Counted from the stretch's first letter, positions 19,165 through 28,757 are shown. The stretch: DNA of 64,000 nt from Acetitomaculum ruminis DSM 5522 (GCF_900112085.1 NZ_FOJY01000001.1:186001-250000), one strand, 5' to 3'. Program-made: numbers and translations. The notes: generated by a model not told the origin, from the sequence alone.

Positions 19165-20289
19165 ATGCGGATTCGATATAATATCAGGTATTATCGTTTT
19201 TCTTTGGTAGTACTTGCAGTCGTTTTGTCTTGCATCGGTATTGTCCTTGTAGGAAGTGCCGAGGCAGACCTTGAGAGTCGACAGATGATTGGTCTTTTAG
19301 GTGGACTTTTCGTTATGGTGGTTGCATCAGTCGTTGACTATAATTACATATTGAATTTTTCCTGGATAATTTATGTTTTCAATATTATTTTGTTGATTTC
19401 AGTACGTTTTCTTGGTAGAACAGTAGGTGGTTCCCAGCGATGGATTAGCATTGCCGGAATCCAATTTCAGCCATCAGAGCTATCTAAGCTATTAATTATT
19501 TTGTTTTTTGCAAAGTTTTTTCAAGAGCATATAGAAGAAGTCAATACCTTAAAATTTATTATTCTTTCTTCTGTTTTGATGGCTATACCTACAGCTTTGA
19601 TATTGTTACAGCCTGATTTGTCTACGACAATTGTTGTAGCTTTATTGTTTTGTGTATTGTATTTTATATCAGGATTATCTATAAAAATTATACTTGGTGT
19701 TCTTGCTCTTTTGATACCTGGTGGAATCATCTTTTTTATTAATATTCTAAATGGTAACCTTAAACCTATTTTAGGATACCAGTATAATAGAATAATATCC
19801 TGGTTAAGACCTGAAGAATATACGGATTTGTCATATCAACAGACAAATTCAATAACCGCTATAGGTTCAGGGATGCTTTTTGGGAAGGGATTAAATAACA
19901 ATCTTATTTCTTCAGTAAAAAACGGAAACTTTTTATCGGAGTCCCAGACAGATTTTATATTTGCTGTTGCAGGAGAAGAATTGGGATTTGTTGGATGTAT
20001 GGTTATAATTGGGTTACTTATTCTCATAGCTTTCGAATGCTTTTGGATAGCACGAAATGCAAATGATATTTCAGGGAAGCTGATTTGCTGTGGAGTAGGT
20101 AGCTGGATTTCATTTCAAGGTGGAATTAATATTTGTGTTGCAACAAGACTTTTACCAAATACAGGTTTACCGTTACCATTTGTAAGTTATGGACTAACAT
20201 CGTTAATGACCCTGTTTTTGGCTATAGGTGTGGTTTTGAACGTTGGTTTGCAACGAAATACTTATGCCAGGCATGAAACAATACGATAA
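19165..20289 (+). CDS. rodA: SEDS glycosyltransferase RodA/FtsW family
   Basis: This 374-residue polytopic protein (about ten membrane helices) is a lipid II polymerase of the SEDS family. Diagnostic segments include GGSQRWISIAGIQFQPSELSK, LLQPDLSTT, and FVSYGLTSLMTLFLAIGVVLNV at the C-terminus. Grouping with mreBCD and PBP2 favours RodA over FtsW. The ATG follows TTGGAGGATTT. Confidence 0.9.
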   Translation: MRIRYNIRYYRFSLVVLAVVLSCIGIVLVGSAEADLESRQMIGLLGGLFVMVVASVVDYNYILNFSWIIYVFNIILLISVRFLGRTVGGSQRWISIAGIQFQPSELSKLLIILFFAKFFQEHIEEVNTLKFIILSSVLMAIPTALILLQPDLSTTIVVALLFCVLYFISGLSIKIILGVLALLIPGGIIFFINILNGNLKPILGYQYNRIISWLRPEEYTDLSYQQTNSITAIGSGMLFGKGLNNNLISSVKNGNFLSESQTDFIFAVAGEELGFVGCMVIIGLLILIAFECFWIARNANDISGKLICCGVGSWISFQGGINICVATRLLPNTGLPLPFVSYGLTSLMTLFLAIGVVLNVGLQRNTYARHETIR

Positions 20290-20324
20290 TTTTATTATAA
20301 ATATATACTGAAGGAGGGATAAGA

Positions 20325-20720
20325 GTGAATATTGGTCTACTCGCTCACGATACAAAAAAGAAATTAATACAGAATTTCTGCATTGCTTATAGAGGAATAC
20401 TTTCAAAAAATGATTTGTTTGCCACAGGCACAACAGGAGTATTGATTGAAGAGGTTACAAACCTGACGGTACATAAATACCTTGCAGGTCCCTTAGGGGG
20501 ATCACAGCAAATGGGAGCAGAGATTTCAAGTAATCATATGGATTTAGTGATTTTTTTGAGGGATCCTGATGCATTAAAACAAAATGAAAAAGATTTGGAT
20601 TATATTTTAAAACTTTGTGATAAGCACAGTATTCCGGTAGCCACAAATGTTGCTACTGCTGAGCTTTTGATTAAATCACTTGATAGAGGAGATTTAGAGT
20701 GGCGTGAAATGTATAAATAA
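20325..20720 (+). CDS. mgsA: Methylglyoxal synthase-like protein lacking two catalytic residues
   Basis: The 131-residue protein aligns without gaps to the core of Escherichia coli MgsA (dihydroxyacetone phosphate to methylglyoxal): LLAHDTKKK holds His8 (E. coli His19), then ATGTTG, GPLGG, and IPVATNVATAELLI. Two active-site positions differ: Ser60 replaces Asp71 (GPLGGSQQ against GPMGGDQQ) and Asn87 replaces His98. The residues matching Asp91 and Asp101 remain (Asp80, Asp90). The enzyme may be inactive, altered or regulatory. GTG start with GGAGGGATAAGA upstream. The next gene begins 17 bases before its stop. Confidence 0.8.
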   Translation: MNIGLLAHDTKKKLIQNFCIAYRGILSKNDLFATGTTGVLIEEVTNLTVHKYLAGPLGGSQQMGAEISSNHMDLVIFLRDPDALKQNEKDLDYILKLCDKHSIPVATNVATAELLIKSLDRGDLEWREMYK

Positions 20721-21663
20721 AAAGATTTTATGTATTATAATGCTTATTATTATATCAGCTTTTTCGATAACAGGCTGTTCATCGAAAAAACTTGTTAAAG
20801 CATATACATCCGCTGATGCTGCAAATATTGTAAAGGATAATGATTTAAATTTACTTTCGACAGGTTTATGTGTAACAGGACAGGAAGATATATTGTCTGA
20901 TGAAGTCGATGCTGATTATTCTGCTGCGTCAGCCTTATTTGATATTACAAATACAAATACTGTTTATGCCAGGAATATATATGAAAAACTGTATCCGGCC
21001 AGTACAACAAAAGTATTAACAGCATTGGTAGCTTTAAAATATGGTAAGTTAGACGATGAAATTACAGTAAGCGAAAATGCATTGAATCTTGAAGCAGGAG
21101 CCAGTTTATGTGGATTATCCACGGGAGACAAAATAACATTGAAAGATGCCCTTTACGGACTTTTACTTGCCTCAGGAAACGATGCTGGTGTTGCCATAGC
21201 CGAGCATATTTCAGGAAGTATAGCTGATTTTTCCGCTTTAATGAACAAAGAGGCTAAGGGTTTAGGTGCTATTTCATCAAATTTTATTAATCCACATGGC
21301 TTACATGATAATAATCATTATACTACGGTTTATGATATGTATATTATTTTCAATGAAGCTATAAAGAATAAAGATTTTCTGGATATAATAGCTACAAAAG
21401 AATATGTTGCTGAAGTAATTCATAGTGATTCATCTAGTGAAAAAATCACATTTTCTGCTACAAATTATTATTATCTTGGTTATTCGGAAGCACCTGAAGG
21501 AGTAACAGTATTAGGAGGAAAGACCGGAACAACAGATGAAGCAGGAAGTTGCCTTGTTCTTCTTACTCAAAAAGGTGATAATAAATACATTTCAATAGTC
21601 TATAAAGCGATAGATAAAGCATCACTTTATAAACAGATGAATCAATTATTAAGTTTGGAATAG
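20704..21663 (+). CDS. D-alanyl-D-alanine carboxypeptidase-like lipoprotein (serine hydrolase, S11)
   Basis: This 319-residue exported protein trims pentapeptide stems in peptidoglycan. It starts with a basic region, a hydrophobic segment and the lipobox ITGC, predicting a lipid-anchored product. The penicillin-binding motifs are PASTTK (Ser-x-x-Lys), SGN and KTGT, spaced as in DacA-type enzymes. The usual C-terminal membrane-anchoring helix is absent, so the lipid probably anchors it instead. GTG 20704 lies inside mgsA, 12 bases after GAGGAG. A terminator follows immediately, closing the operon. Confidence 0.87.
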   Translation: MKCINKKILCIIMLIIISAFSITGCSSKKLVKAYTSADAANIVKDNDLNLLSTGLCVTGQEDILSDEVDADYSAASALFDITNTNTVYARNIYEKLYPASTTKVLTALVALKYGKLDDEITVSENALNLEAGASLCGLSTGDKITLKDALYGLLLASGNDAGVAIAEHISGSIADFSALMNKEAKGLGAISSNFINPHGLHDNNHYTTVYDMYIIFNEAIKNKDFLDIIATKEYVAEVIHSDSSSEKITFSATNYYYLGYSEAPEGVTVLGGKTGTTDEAGSCLVLLTQKGDNKYISIVYKAIDKASLYKQMNQLLSLE

Positions 21664-21690
21664 GAGTCTTTTTAGACTCCTTAATTTTTA
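21663..21690 (+). terminator. Intrinsic terminator of the envelope operon
   Basis: GGAGTCT (21663-21669) pairs with AGACTCC (21674-21680) around a 4-base loop, followed by TTAATTTTTAATTTT. Confidence 0.9.
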
Positions 21691-21715
21691 ATTTTGGACA
21701 AATGAGAAAGTAATC

Positions 21716-22663
21716 ATGAACGAAAAAGAAATATATTATCATTATTCAGACTATTTAAAAGAAAAATACAATACAAAAGTTTATAAATTGCCTGTTAATC
21801 TTCCGGTAGGCTGTCCTAATAGAAAAGACAGTCAGGGATGTATTTTTTGTGCTCCTGTTGGAACCGGCTTTGAATCTTTGGAAGAGAATATCAGCGTAAA
21901 AAATCAATTAATAAAAAACAGAGATTATATAGGTAAAAGATATAAAGCCAAAAAATTTATAGCGTATTTTCAAAACTATACAAATACTTACTTGCCTTTT
22001 GAACAATTTAAAACATATATTAATGAAGCTATGGAAGTAGAAGATATAGTAGAAATATCCATATCTACAAGACCTGATTGTATAAGTAAGAAAATACTGG
22101 ATTTTTTGTTGGAAGTACATAATAAGGGGTATGAAATAAACATTGAATTAGGCCTTCAAAGCGTTAATTATAAAACCTTGCAATTAATAAACAGAGGTCA
22201 TGGATTAGGAGAATTTATTAGTGCAGTATTAAATATAAAAAAATATCCCTTTACAATATGTACGCATATGATATTAAATCTTCCCTATGATGATATTACC
22301 GATGTAATTGAAGGGGCAAATGTTTTATCATCATTACCTGTTGATATCATAAAATTACATTCTCTTTACATAGCTAAAAATACAATATTGTGTGAACAAT
22401 ATGAAAATGGTAAAATACATTTATGCTCAAAAGATGAATATATAAACAGATTGGGAGAGTTTTTAAGTCGTTTGCGTCCGAATATTTGCATAGAAAGACT
22501 GTTTGCCAGAGCACCTGAGAGAGATGTGGTATTTGCTAATTGGAACAGTAGTTGGTGGAAACTAAAAGATGAATTTGTCTCTTATATGTGCGAAAACCAA
22601 CTAAAACAGGGATGTAATTACGAAATATTAAATGAAAAAGCTTTAAAAAAGGCGGGTTTTTAA
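21716..22663 (+). CDS. TIGR01212-type radical SAM protein (YtqA/YhcC-like)
   Basis: The 315-residue protein has the family's unusual cysteine cluster near the N-terminus, CPNRKDSQGCIFC, which supplies the 4Fe-4S ligands. It also has a radical SAM TIM-barrel with ISTRPDCI and IELGLQSVNYKTLQLINRGH. Relatives have been suggested to act in RNA modification, but I know of no firm reaction for this group. ATG 21716 lacks a strong ribosome site (GAGAAAG nearby). The stop abuts the next start with no gap. Confidence 0.88.
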   Translation: MNEKEIYYHYSDYLKEKYNTKVYKLPVNLPVGCPNRKDSQGCIFCAPVGTGFESLEENISVKNQLIKNRDYIGKRYKAKKFIAYFQNYTNTYLPFEQFKTYINEAMEVEDIVEISISTRPDCISKKILDFLLEVHNKGYEINIELGLQSVNYKTLQLINRGHGLGEFISAVLNIKKYPFTICTHMILNLPYDDITDVIEGANVLSSLPVDIIKLHSLYIAKNTILCEQYENGKIHLCSKDEYINRLGEFLSRLRPNICIERLFARAPERDVVFANWNSSWWKLKDEFVSYMCENQLKQGCNYEILNEKALKKAGF

Positions 22664-24139
22664 GTGATAGATGATAATAGAAGAATCAGAAAAAAAAGAA
22701 AAAATAGAAAAAAAATCAGTAATGTAAAAAGACCCTTAAAAATTGATTTGGGAGTTGTACTTTTTTCATTAATTGTAATATACTTTCTTTCATTTGGAGT
22801 ATTAAGATATTTTAATACAAATCATATAAGCGTTTATGAAGTTACAAAAAGCACAATCTCTGGAAACGCTAAATATTCGGCTTTTGCCATAAGGAAAGAA
22901 ACCGTTTATAATGCTTTAGATGAGGGAAAGATAGATTTTTGTATTAGAGATTGTGAGAGAGTTGCTGCTGGAGAACCGGTTTATACTCTTGATAAAACAG
23001 GAGAGCTATCCAAGTTACTGACTTCTTTAACTACAGAAGATACAAGTCTTTCTGACGATTCACTTAAGTCTTTGGAGTCAGATATAGCATCTTTGAAAGA
23101 CAATTATTCACCGGATAATTTTGGCCAGATATATGATTTTAAAAATGCTATTGAAAGAAATATATTGTCAGAAATTAATTCAGATAAACTCACCGAACTT
23201 ATAAAAACAAATGGTTTAAAAGAAGGTGATTATTCAATTGCCAGAACAACAGACAGTGGGATCATTGTTTTGTCAACAGATGGTTATGAAGGTGTAACAG
23301 TAGATTCCTTCAACGAAGATATGTTAAATCAAGACAATCTTAAACCAAACAATTTAAAATCAAATGATAAAGTTGCGAAAGATTCACCTGTTTATAAACT
23401 TGTTACTTCAGAAAAGTGGAATCTTGTTATTAAAATTGAAAAAGACTTGGCTGAAAAATTGAAAGATTATTCAGCTATTCAAATAAGATTTACTGAGGAT
23501 AATGTTACTACCTGGGTTAATTATTCTATTAAAACCAGTGGTGACAAAAACTATATGATTTTTTCGTTGTCCAATTCAGCCATTAGATATGCCTATGAAA
23601 GATTTGTGAATATAGAACTTGTCTTATCAAGTATTTCTGAACTTACTTCTTCGGGCTTGAAAATTCCAAATTCAGCCATTATTAAAGGGGATTTCTATAA
23701 AATACCTGCTGATTTTTATACAAATGGAGATAATGGAACACAAAAAGGTTTCTTATTAAAAACATATAATAAAGACAAAGAAACAGTGGAATTCATCACA
23801 CCAGATATATACTATTATGACGAAGACAAAGATGGCAAAAGTTATTATTATCTTAGTGCTCAGGATTTTGAAGCCGGTACTGTATTTATAAAAAATTCAG
23901 GTCAGGAAGGCTCAGGGGATGGCAGTTCAGAAATTAACGAATATACTTTGTCAAGTTCTGTGCAGCTTCCAGGAGTTTATAATGTTGATAAGGGGTATGC
24001 TGATTTCAGGGTAATAAAAGTAGTTTCATCTACAAATGATTACAGTATAGTTGAATCAGGCACTACATATGGTCTTTCAATATATGATCATATTGCTTTA
24101 AATGCCTCAATAATGCAGGCTAATCAAATGATAAATTAA
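22664..24139 (+). CDS. HlyD-like membrane-anchored protein of the sepF neighbourhood
   Basis: The 491-residue product has a very basic cytoplasmic tail (about residues 4-28), one transmembrane helix (about 32-50) and a large outside region. That region includes the lipoyl/biotinyl-like hairpin segment AFAIRKETVYNALDEGKI...VAAGEPVYTL seen in HlyD-type periplasmic adaptor proteins. No transporter partner is encoded nearby. Homologues in Lachnospiraceae-type genomes sit upstream of yggS-sepF, suggesting an envelope or division role, but the function is unknown. It uses a GTG start directly after the preceding TAA. Confidence 0.7.
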   Translation: MIDDNRRIRKKRKNRKKISNVKRPLKIDLGVVLFSLIVIYFLSFGVLRYFNTNHISVYEVTKSTISGNAKYSAFAIRKETVYNALDEGKIDFCIRDCERVAAGEPVYTLDKTGELSKLLTSLTTEDTSLSDDSLKSLESDIASLKDNYSPDNFGQIYDFKNAIERNILSEINSDKLTELIKTNGLKEGDYSIARTTDSGIIVLSTDGYEGVTVDSFNEDMLNQDNLKPNNLKSNDKVAKDSPVYKLVTSEKWNLVIKIEKDLAEKLKDYSAIQIRFTEDNVTTWVNYSIKTSGDKNYMIFSLSNSAIRYAYERFVNIELVLSSISELTSSGLKIPNSAIIKGDFYKIPADFYTNGDNGTQKGFLLKTYNKDKETVEFITPDIYYYDEDKDGKSYYYLSAQDFEAGTVFIKNSGQEGSGDGSSEINEYTLSSSVQLPGVYNVDKGYADFRVIKVVSSTNDYSIVESGTTYGLSIYDHIALNASIMQANQMIN

Positions 24140-24168
24140 AATAAAAAGATATATTTAAGGAGAGAAAA

Positions 24169-24867
24169 ATGGTAAAGGAAAACTTAAAGGAAGTTATTTC
24201 CAGGGTAGAGGCTGCTTGTAAGCGCAGTGGAAGAAAACCTGAAGATGTAACACTAATTGCTGTTAGTAAAACAAAGCCTATAGAGATGATAGAAGAAGCA
24301 TATTCAGCCGGAACCAGAGAATTTGGTGAAAACAAGCCACAGGAAATGAAAGAAAAATACGAAGTGCTTCCAAAAGATATTAATTGGCATATGATAGGAA
24401 CATTACAAAGAAATAAGGTAAAATATGTAGTTCCAAGAGCAAGCCTGATACATTCAGTTGATTCTCTTAAGCTGGCAGAAGAAATAGACAAAGAAGCCAA
24501 AAAAATAAATAAAGTAATGCCTGTTCTTATTGAGGTAAATGTTGCAAAAGAAGATACAAAAGCAGGCATTTACACAGAAGAGTTGATGTCTTTGATAGAA
24601 GATGTTTCAAGACTTGAAAATGTTCAGATTAAAGGACTTATGACTATAGCTCCTTATGTAGAAAATCAGGAAGAAAACAGAGAGATATTTCGCACTTTAA
24701 AACAATTATCGGTTGACATAGCAGAAAAAAACATTGATAATGTTATCATGCAGATTTTGTCAATGGGGATGACAAATGATTATGAAGTTGCTATAGAAGA
24801 GGGTGCTACCATGGTTAGAGTTGGTACAGGCATCTTTGGTGAAAGAAATTATGGAAACTTATCCTAA
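24169..24867 (+). CDS. yggS: YggS/PLPBP family pyridoxal-phosphate homeostasis protein
   Basis: This 232-residue protein has an alanine racemase-like TIM barrel and binds PLP without known catalysis. It carries VTLIAVSKTKP (Schiff-base lysine), EFGENKPQEM, WHMIGTLQRNKVKYV, and SMGMTNDYEVAIEEGATMVRVGTGIFG. It lies next to sepF, as in many Firmicutes. AAGGAGAG precedes ATG 24169. Confidence 0.94.
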   Translation: MVKENLKEVISRVEAACKRSGRKPEDVTLIAVSKTKPIEMIEEAYSAGTREFGENKPQEMKEKYEVLPKDINWHMIGTLQRNKVKYVVPRASLIHSVDSLKLAEEIDKEAKKINKVMPVLIEVNVAKEDTKAGIYTEELMSLIEDVSRLENVQIKGLMTIAPYVENQEENREIFRTLKQLSVDIAEKNIDNVIMQILSMGMTNDYEVAIEEGATMVRVGTGIFGERNYGNLS

Positions 24868-24890
24868 AAAATAAAGATTGGAGTGTAAAA

Positions 24891-25379
24891 ATGAGTGTAT
24901 TTGATAAATTGCTGACAGGCATGGGTTTAAGAGATGACGGATATGATGATGATGATTATGAAGAAGATGACTTTGAAGAATATGAAGAAGAAAAACCTAG
25001 AAAAAAACCATTCTCAAAAGAAGACAGTCAGATAGAGGATTTCTCCAAGGCATCAAAAAACAGTAAAATCAGACAAATGCCTAGAAGATCAAACATGACA
25101 GTTTGTGTTTTAAAACCTTCTTCAGTTGAAGATGCACATGAGGTTACAGATACATTACTTTCTAACAGAACTGTAGTGTTGAATTTAGAAGGATTAGATG
25201 TTGAGATAGCTCAAAGAATCATTGACTTTACATCTGGTTCTTGTTATGCAATAAAAGGAAACCTTCAAAAAGTGTCAAATTATATTTTTATAATCACACC
25301 TTCAAATATTGATATTTCTGGAGATTATCCGGAAGATTTAATCGGAGCCTTAGCTGTTCCACCTATAAATCATGAATAA
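24891..25379 (+). CDS. sepF: Cell division protein SepF
   Basis: SepF binds FtsZ and the membrane and helps align the septal ring. The 162-residue protein has a short N-terminal amphipathic segment, a highly acidic linker (about residues 19-37) and the C-terminal SepF domain with VCVLKPSSVEDAHEV and RIIDFTSGSCYAIKGNLQKV. The ATG follows TTGGAGTG. Its stop overlaps the ylmH start by 8 bases. Confidence 0.94.
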   Translation: MSVFDKLLTGMGLRDDGYDDDDYEEDDFEEYEEEKPRKKPFSKEDSQIEDFSKASKNSKIRQMPRRSNMTVCVLKPSSVEDAHEVTDTLLSNRTVVLNLEGLDVEIAQRIIDFTSGSCYAIKGNLQKVSNYIFIITPSNIDISGDYPEDLIGALAVPPINHE

Positions 25380-26187
25380 TAATTATACGATAAATCATTT
25401 TAATGACCTTGTAGTAAGAGCAGGCAAGGTTAATAATGTAGTATATACAGATTTTTTAAATCTTAATGAACAGTTATATTTTCAAAATCTCCCTAATAAT
25501 AGTGATGTAATATGCATTTTATGGGGAGGTTTTGATTTATCACTAAGGAAAATGGCGGCCATTATTCCCAGGGATTATTTATATGATAGTAATGTTAATA
25601 TTGACTTTCCTTTTTCTTTAGTCAAAATTGAGCCTGTAAATCATAAATTTTCAGATAAACTAAGTCATAGAGATTATTTGGGTGCTCTTACTTCTACAGG
25701 TGTCGACCGTTCCATGTTTGGTGATATTATTGTGGAAGAGGAACAGGCTTATTATTTATGTTCCAATAAAGTATTGGACTATGTGTTAAGTTCTATTGAA
25801 TCAATAAAAAGAACCAATGTCGTTTCAAAAATAGTAAGCTCGGATATTCTATTCGAATTGAAGAAAGAGGAATGTATTTTTAATATATATCCTTATCATA
25901 AAGAAATAAGCCAAAAAATTAAATTTAAAGAGATTAATGCTACTGTATCTTCATTTAGATTAGATAAGCTGGTTAGCCTTGCTTGTAAAGTATCCAGAGC
26001 AGAAGCTGTTTCCATCATTAACCAAAAGAGGGTATTTATAAATGACGAAACAGTCACTAAAAATGACTATATATTACCTGATAATTGTGTTATGACTGTC
26101 AGAGGTTATGGCAAATTTAATATAATATTATCTTTTGAAAAAAATTCTAAGGATAAATATCATTTAAAATTATTAAAATATATTTAG
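25372..26187 (+). CDS. ylmH: S4-domain RNA-binding protein YlmH
   Basis: The 271-residue cytosolic protein ends with an S4 RNA-binding domain (about residues 190-250: FRLDKLVSLACKVSRAEAVSIINQKRVFIND). The N-terminal part has GGFDLSLRKMAAIIP and HRDYLGALTSTGVDRSMFGDI, typical of the YlmH family. Bacillus YlmH has been linked to ribosome quality control and division. The start lies inside sepF, indicating coupling. Confidence 0.92.
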   Translation: MNNNYTINHFNDLVVRAGKVNNVVYTDFLNLNEQLYFQNLPNNSDVICILWGGFDLSLRKMAAIIPRDYLYDSNVNIDFPFSLVKIEPVNHKFSDKLSHRDYLGALTSTGVDRSMFGDIIVEEEQAYYLCSNKVLDYVLSSIESIKRTNVVSKIVSSDILFELKKEECIFNIYPYHKEISQKIKFKEINATVSSFRLDKLVSLACKVSRAEAVSIINQKRVFINDETVTKNDYILPDNCVMTVRGYGKFNIILSFEKNSKDKYHLKLLKYI

Positions 26188-26201
26188 GAGTTTAAGGAAA
26201 A

Positions 26202-27287
26202 ATGTTAGATTATATAACTGTAGATAGTAATAAATTTACACCTTACAATATAGTTTTTGATAAAAGTTATGATGATTTAGAGAATCAGAACATATTTAAT
26301 GACAAAAGTAACAGAAGGATTTGCATTGTATCAGACACCAATGTTGCTCCTATATACATGGAAGTTGTTAAAAGAATTCTTTTAAAAAAATTTAAAGCAG
26401 TTACATCAATAGTAATTACAGCAGGTGAAGAACACAAAACACTGGAAACAGTAAATAAAATATACAAACATCTTATAGAAAACAGTTATGACAGAAATGA
26501 TATGTTAGCTGCTTTAGGTGGTGGCGTCGTTGGTGATATAACAGGCTTTTGTGCTGCAACATATCTTAGAGGGATAAAATTTATTCAGCTTCCTACAACA
26601 CTTCTTTCTCAGGTGGACAGCAGTGTCGGTGGAAAAACAGGGGTTGATTTTGAACAATATAAGAACATGATTGGCGCATTTTATCAACCGGCTTTAGTTT
26701 ATATAAATATAAAAACTCTGGATACTCTTGAAAATGAACAATATATTTCAGGTATGGGAGAGGTATTAAAATATGGTCTAATTAAAGACAGGGAATTCTT
26801 TGACTGGCTAGATAAAAATCATAGCCTTATAAATGATAAAAATGAAGATATTCTTATTCCTATGATAAAACATTGCTGCGAAATAAAACGAGATGTAGTA
26901 CAAAGGGATCCAAAAGAAAAAGGCGAAAGAGCACTTTTAAATTTTGGTCATACTATTGGTCATGCAATAGAAAAACTAATGGATTTTAAGCTGTTTCATG
27001 GACAATGTGTTAGTCTTGGAATGATAGCAGCATCCTATGTGTCTTTATGCAGAAATCTTATTTCGGACAATGATTTTAATCTCATAGTAAATGTACAAAA
27101 AAAGTTTAATATGTTGACTGAATTTGATAAGTTATCTGTTGAAAATATCATAGAAGCTACAAAGCATGACAAAAAAATGGATTCAGGTCAAATCAGATTT
27201 ATACTTCTAAAAAAAATCGGAGATGCTTATGTAGATGATACCGTAAATAATAGTGAAATGGAAAATGGAATTAATATTCTTAGATAA
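26202..27287 (+). CDS. aroB: 3-dehydroquinate synthase AroB
   Basis: AroB converts DAHP to 3-dehydroquinate, the second step of the shikimate pathway, using NAD and a divalent metal. The 361-residue sequence has ALGGGVVGDITGF, LPTTLLSQVDSSVGGKTG and the metal-ligand region LLNFGHTIGHAIEK with later HG. No other aromatic pathway gene is nearby. It occupies the slot between ylmH and lspA where divIVA often lies in other Firmicutes. AGGAG lies 10 bases before the ATG. Confidence 0.95.
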   Translation: MLDYITVDSNKFTPYNIVFDKSYDDLENQNIFNDKSNRRICIVSDTNVAPIYMEVVKRILLKKFKAVTSIVITAGEEHKTLETVNKIYKHLIENSYDRNDMLAALGGGVVGDITGFCAATYLRGIKFIQLPTTLLSQVDSSVGGKTGVDFEQYKNMIGAFYQPALVYINIKTLDTLENEQYISGMGEVLKYGLIKDREFFDWLDKNHSLINDKNEDILIPMIKHCCEIKRDVVQRDPKEKGERALLNFGHTIGHAIEKLMDFKLFHGQCVSLGMIAASYVSLCRNLISDNDFNLIVNVQKKFNMLTEFDKLSVENIIEATKHDKKMDSGQIRFILLKKIGDAYVDDTVNNSEMENGINILR

Positions 27288-27310
27288 ATATTTAAATTAG
27301 GAGAAAATAA

Positions 27311-27826
27311 ATGTATAAAAATAAAAAAAATAAGTATATATATGGATTTTTGTTACTTATTTTCTTATTGGCAATAGATTTTTTTACAAAATATCTTGCA
27401 GATAAGTTTTTAAAAGGTAAGGAACCCATTATTATTTTTAAAGATGCATTAGAATTGTACTATCTTGAAAACACAGGAGCTGCATTTGGAATAATGGCAG
27501 GAAAGCAGATGTTTTTTGTTATTGTCTCGATTTTGATTCTTATTGGAATTATTTATATATATGTAAAAATTCCATTAGAACAACGCTTTAATATATTAAA
27601 TTATCTATGCATATTTGTAATGGCAGGAGCAATAGGAAATCTGGTTAACAGGATAATGCTAAACTATGTAATAGATTTCATTTATTTTTCACTGATAAGA
27701 TTTCCTGTATTTAATGTTGCTGACATTTATGTAACATTAGCAATAACGATACTTATAATAGTCTTGTTACTTGTATTTGACGAAAATGACCTTTCATTTT
27801 TGAAGCCTAAAAAAAAGGAAGATTAG
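27311..27826 (+). CDS. lspA: Lipoprotein signal peptidase LspA
   Basis: LspA cleaves signal peptides of diacylglyceryl-modified prolipoproteins. Four membrane helices are visible in 171 residues. The aspartyl protease signatures are present: NTGAAFGI, GNLVNRI with the following Asp in VIDFIYF, and FNVADIYV. A basic C-terminal tail (LKPKKKED) should be cytoplasmic. It is one base from rluD, so the two are coupled. The lipoprotein at 20704-21663 would be a substrate. Confidence 0.95.
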   Translation: MYKNKKNKYIYGFLLLIFLLAIDFFTKYLADKFLKGKEPIIIFKDALELYYLENTGAAFGIMAGKQMFFVIVSILILIGIIYIYVKIPLEQRFNILNYLCIFVMAGAIGNLVNRIMLNYVIDFIYFSLIRFPVFNVADIYVTLAITILIIVLLLVFDENDLSFLKPKKKED

Positions 27827-27827
27827 A

Positions 27828-28757
27828 ATGAACATTTATGATTATGTAGTCAGTGATGAAATGGATGGAGAAAGACTTGATGTCTATTTATCATTATTAT
27901 TGGAAGATAAAAGCAGAAGCTATATACAAAAGCTCATAAAGTCAGGAAATGTTAGCGTTATTAGAAGTGATAAACCTATATTAAAGATAAAAAACTCTTG
28001 TATTCTTTCAGAAAATGATAAAGTACAAGTAGAAGTGCCGGATATTACCATGCCCACCATTGAAGCTGAAAATATAGATTTAGATATAATATATGAAGAT
28101 GATGATATTTTAATCGTCAACAAACCAAAAGAAATGGTAGTTCATCCAGCAGCAGGACATTATACCCATACATTAGTTAACGGATTGTTATATCATTGTA
28201 AAAATCTATCAGGTATTAACGGTGTTATGCGTCCGGGAATCGTACATAGAATTGATATGAATACTACGGGAGCGTTGATTGTATGTAAAAATGACTACTC
28301 TCATAAATTTATTGCAGAACAGTTGGCAAAACATTCAATAACACGAAAATACGAAGGTATTGTTCACGGAGTTTTTGACAATGAAGCTGGAACGGTGGAA
28401 GGTGCTATTGGTCGTGACAAAAACGATAGAAAAAAAATGGCAATAGATTTAAAAAACGGAAAACCGGCTATTACGCATTATAAAGTTATTAAAAACTACA
28501 AAAATCATGCACATTTGGAGTTTCAGCTGGAAACAGGAAGAACTCACCAGATAAGAGTTCATATGAAAAGTATTAATCATCCCCTATTAGGTGATGATAT
28601 ATACGGTTCCGGTAAATCTAAAATTAAAAATCTGAAAGGACAGTGTCTTCATGCAAGAATAATAGGCTTTATTCATCCCACTACAGGGAAATATGTCGAA
28701 TTTGAAGCACCTTTACCTAAATATTTTATAGATATTTTAGAAAAATCAAGCCTATAA
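27828..28757 (+). CDS. rluD: RluD/RluA family pseudouridine synthase
   Basis: The 309-residue enzyme has an N-terminal S4 domain (about residues 13-75) and a catalytic domain with the RluA-class motif HRIDMNTTGALIV containing the active-site Asp, then GRTHQIRVHMK. It isomerises uridines in 23S rRNA. Pairing with lspA is conserved across Firmicutes. ATG 27828 follows AAAAAGGAAG. Confidence 0.92.
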   Translation: MNIYDYVVSDEMDGERLDVYLSLLLEDKSRSYIQKLIKSGNVSVIRSDKPILKIKNSCILSENDKVQVEVPDITMPTIEAENIDLDIIYEDDDILIVNKPKEMVVHPAAGHYTHTLVNGLLYHCKNLSGINGVMRPGIVHRIDMNTTGALIVCKNDYSHKFIAEQLAKHSITRKYEGIVHGVFDNEAGTVEGAIGRDKNDRKKMAIDLKNGKPAITHYKVIKNYKNHAHLEFQLETGRTHQIRVHMKSINHPLLGDDIYGSGKSKIKNLKGQCLHARIIGFIHPTTGKYVEFEAPLPKYFIDILEKSSL

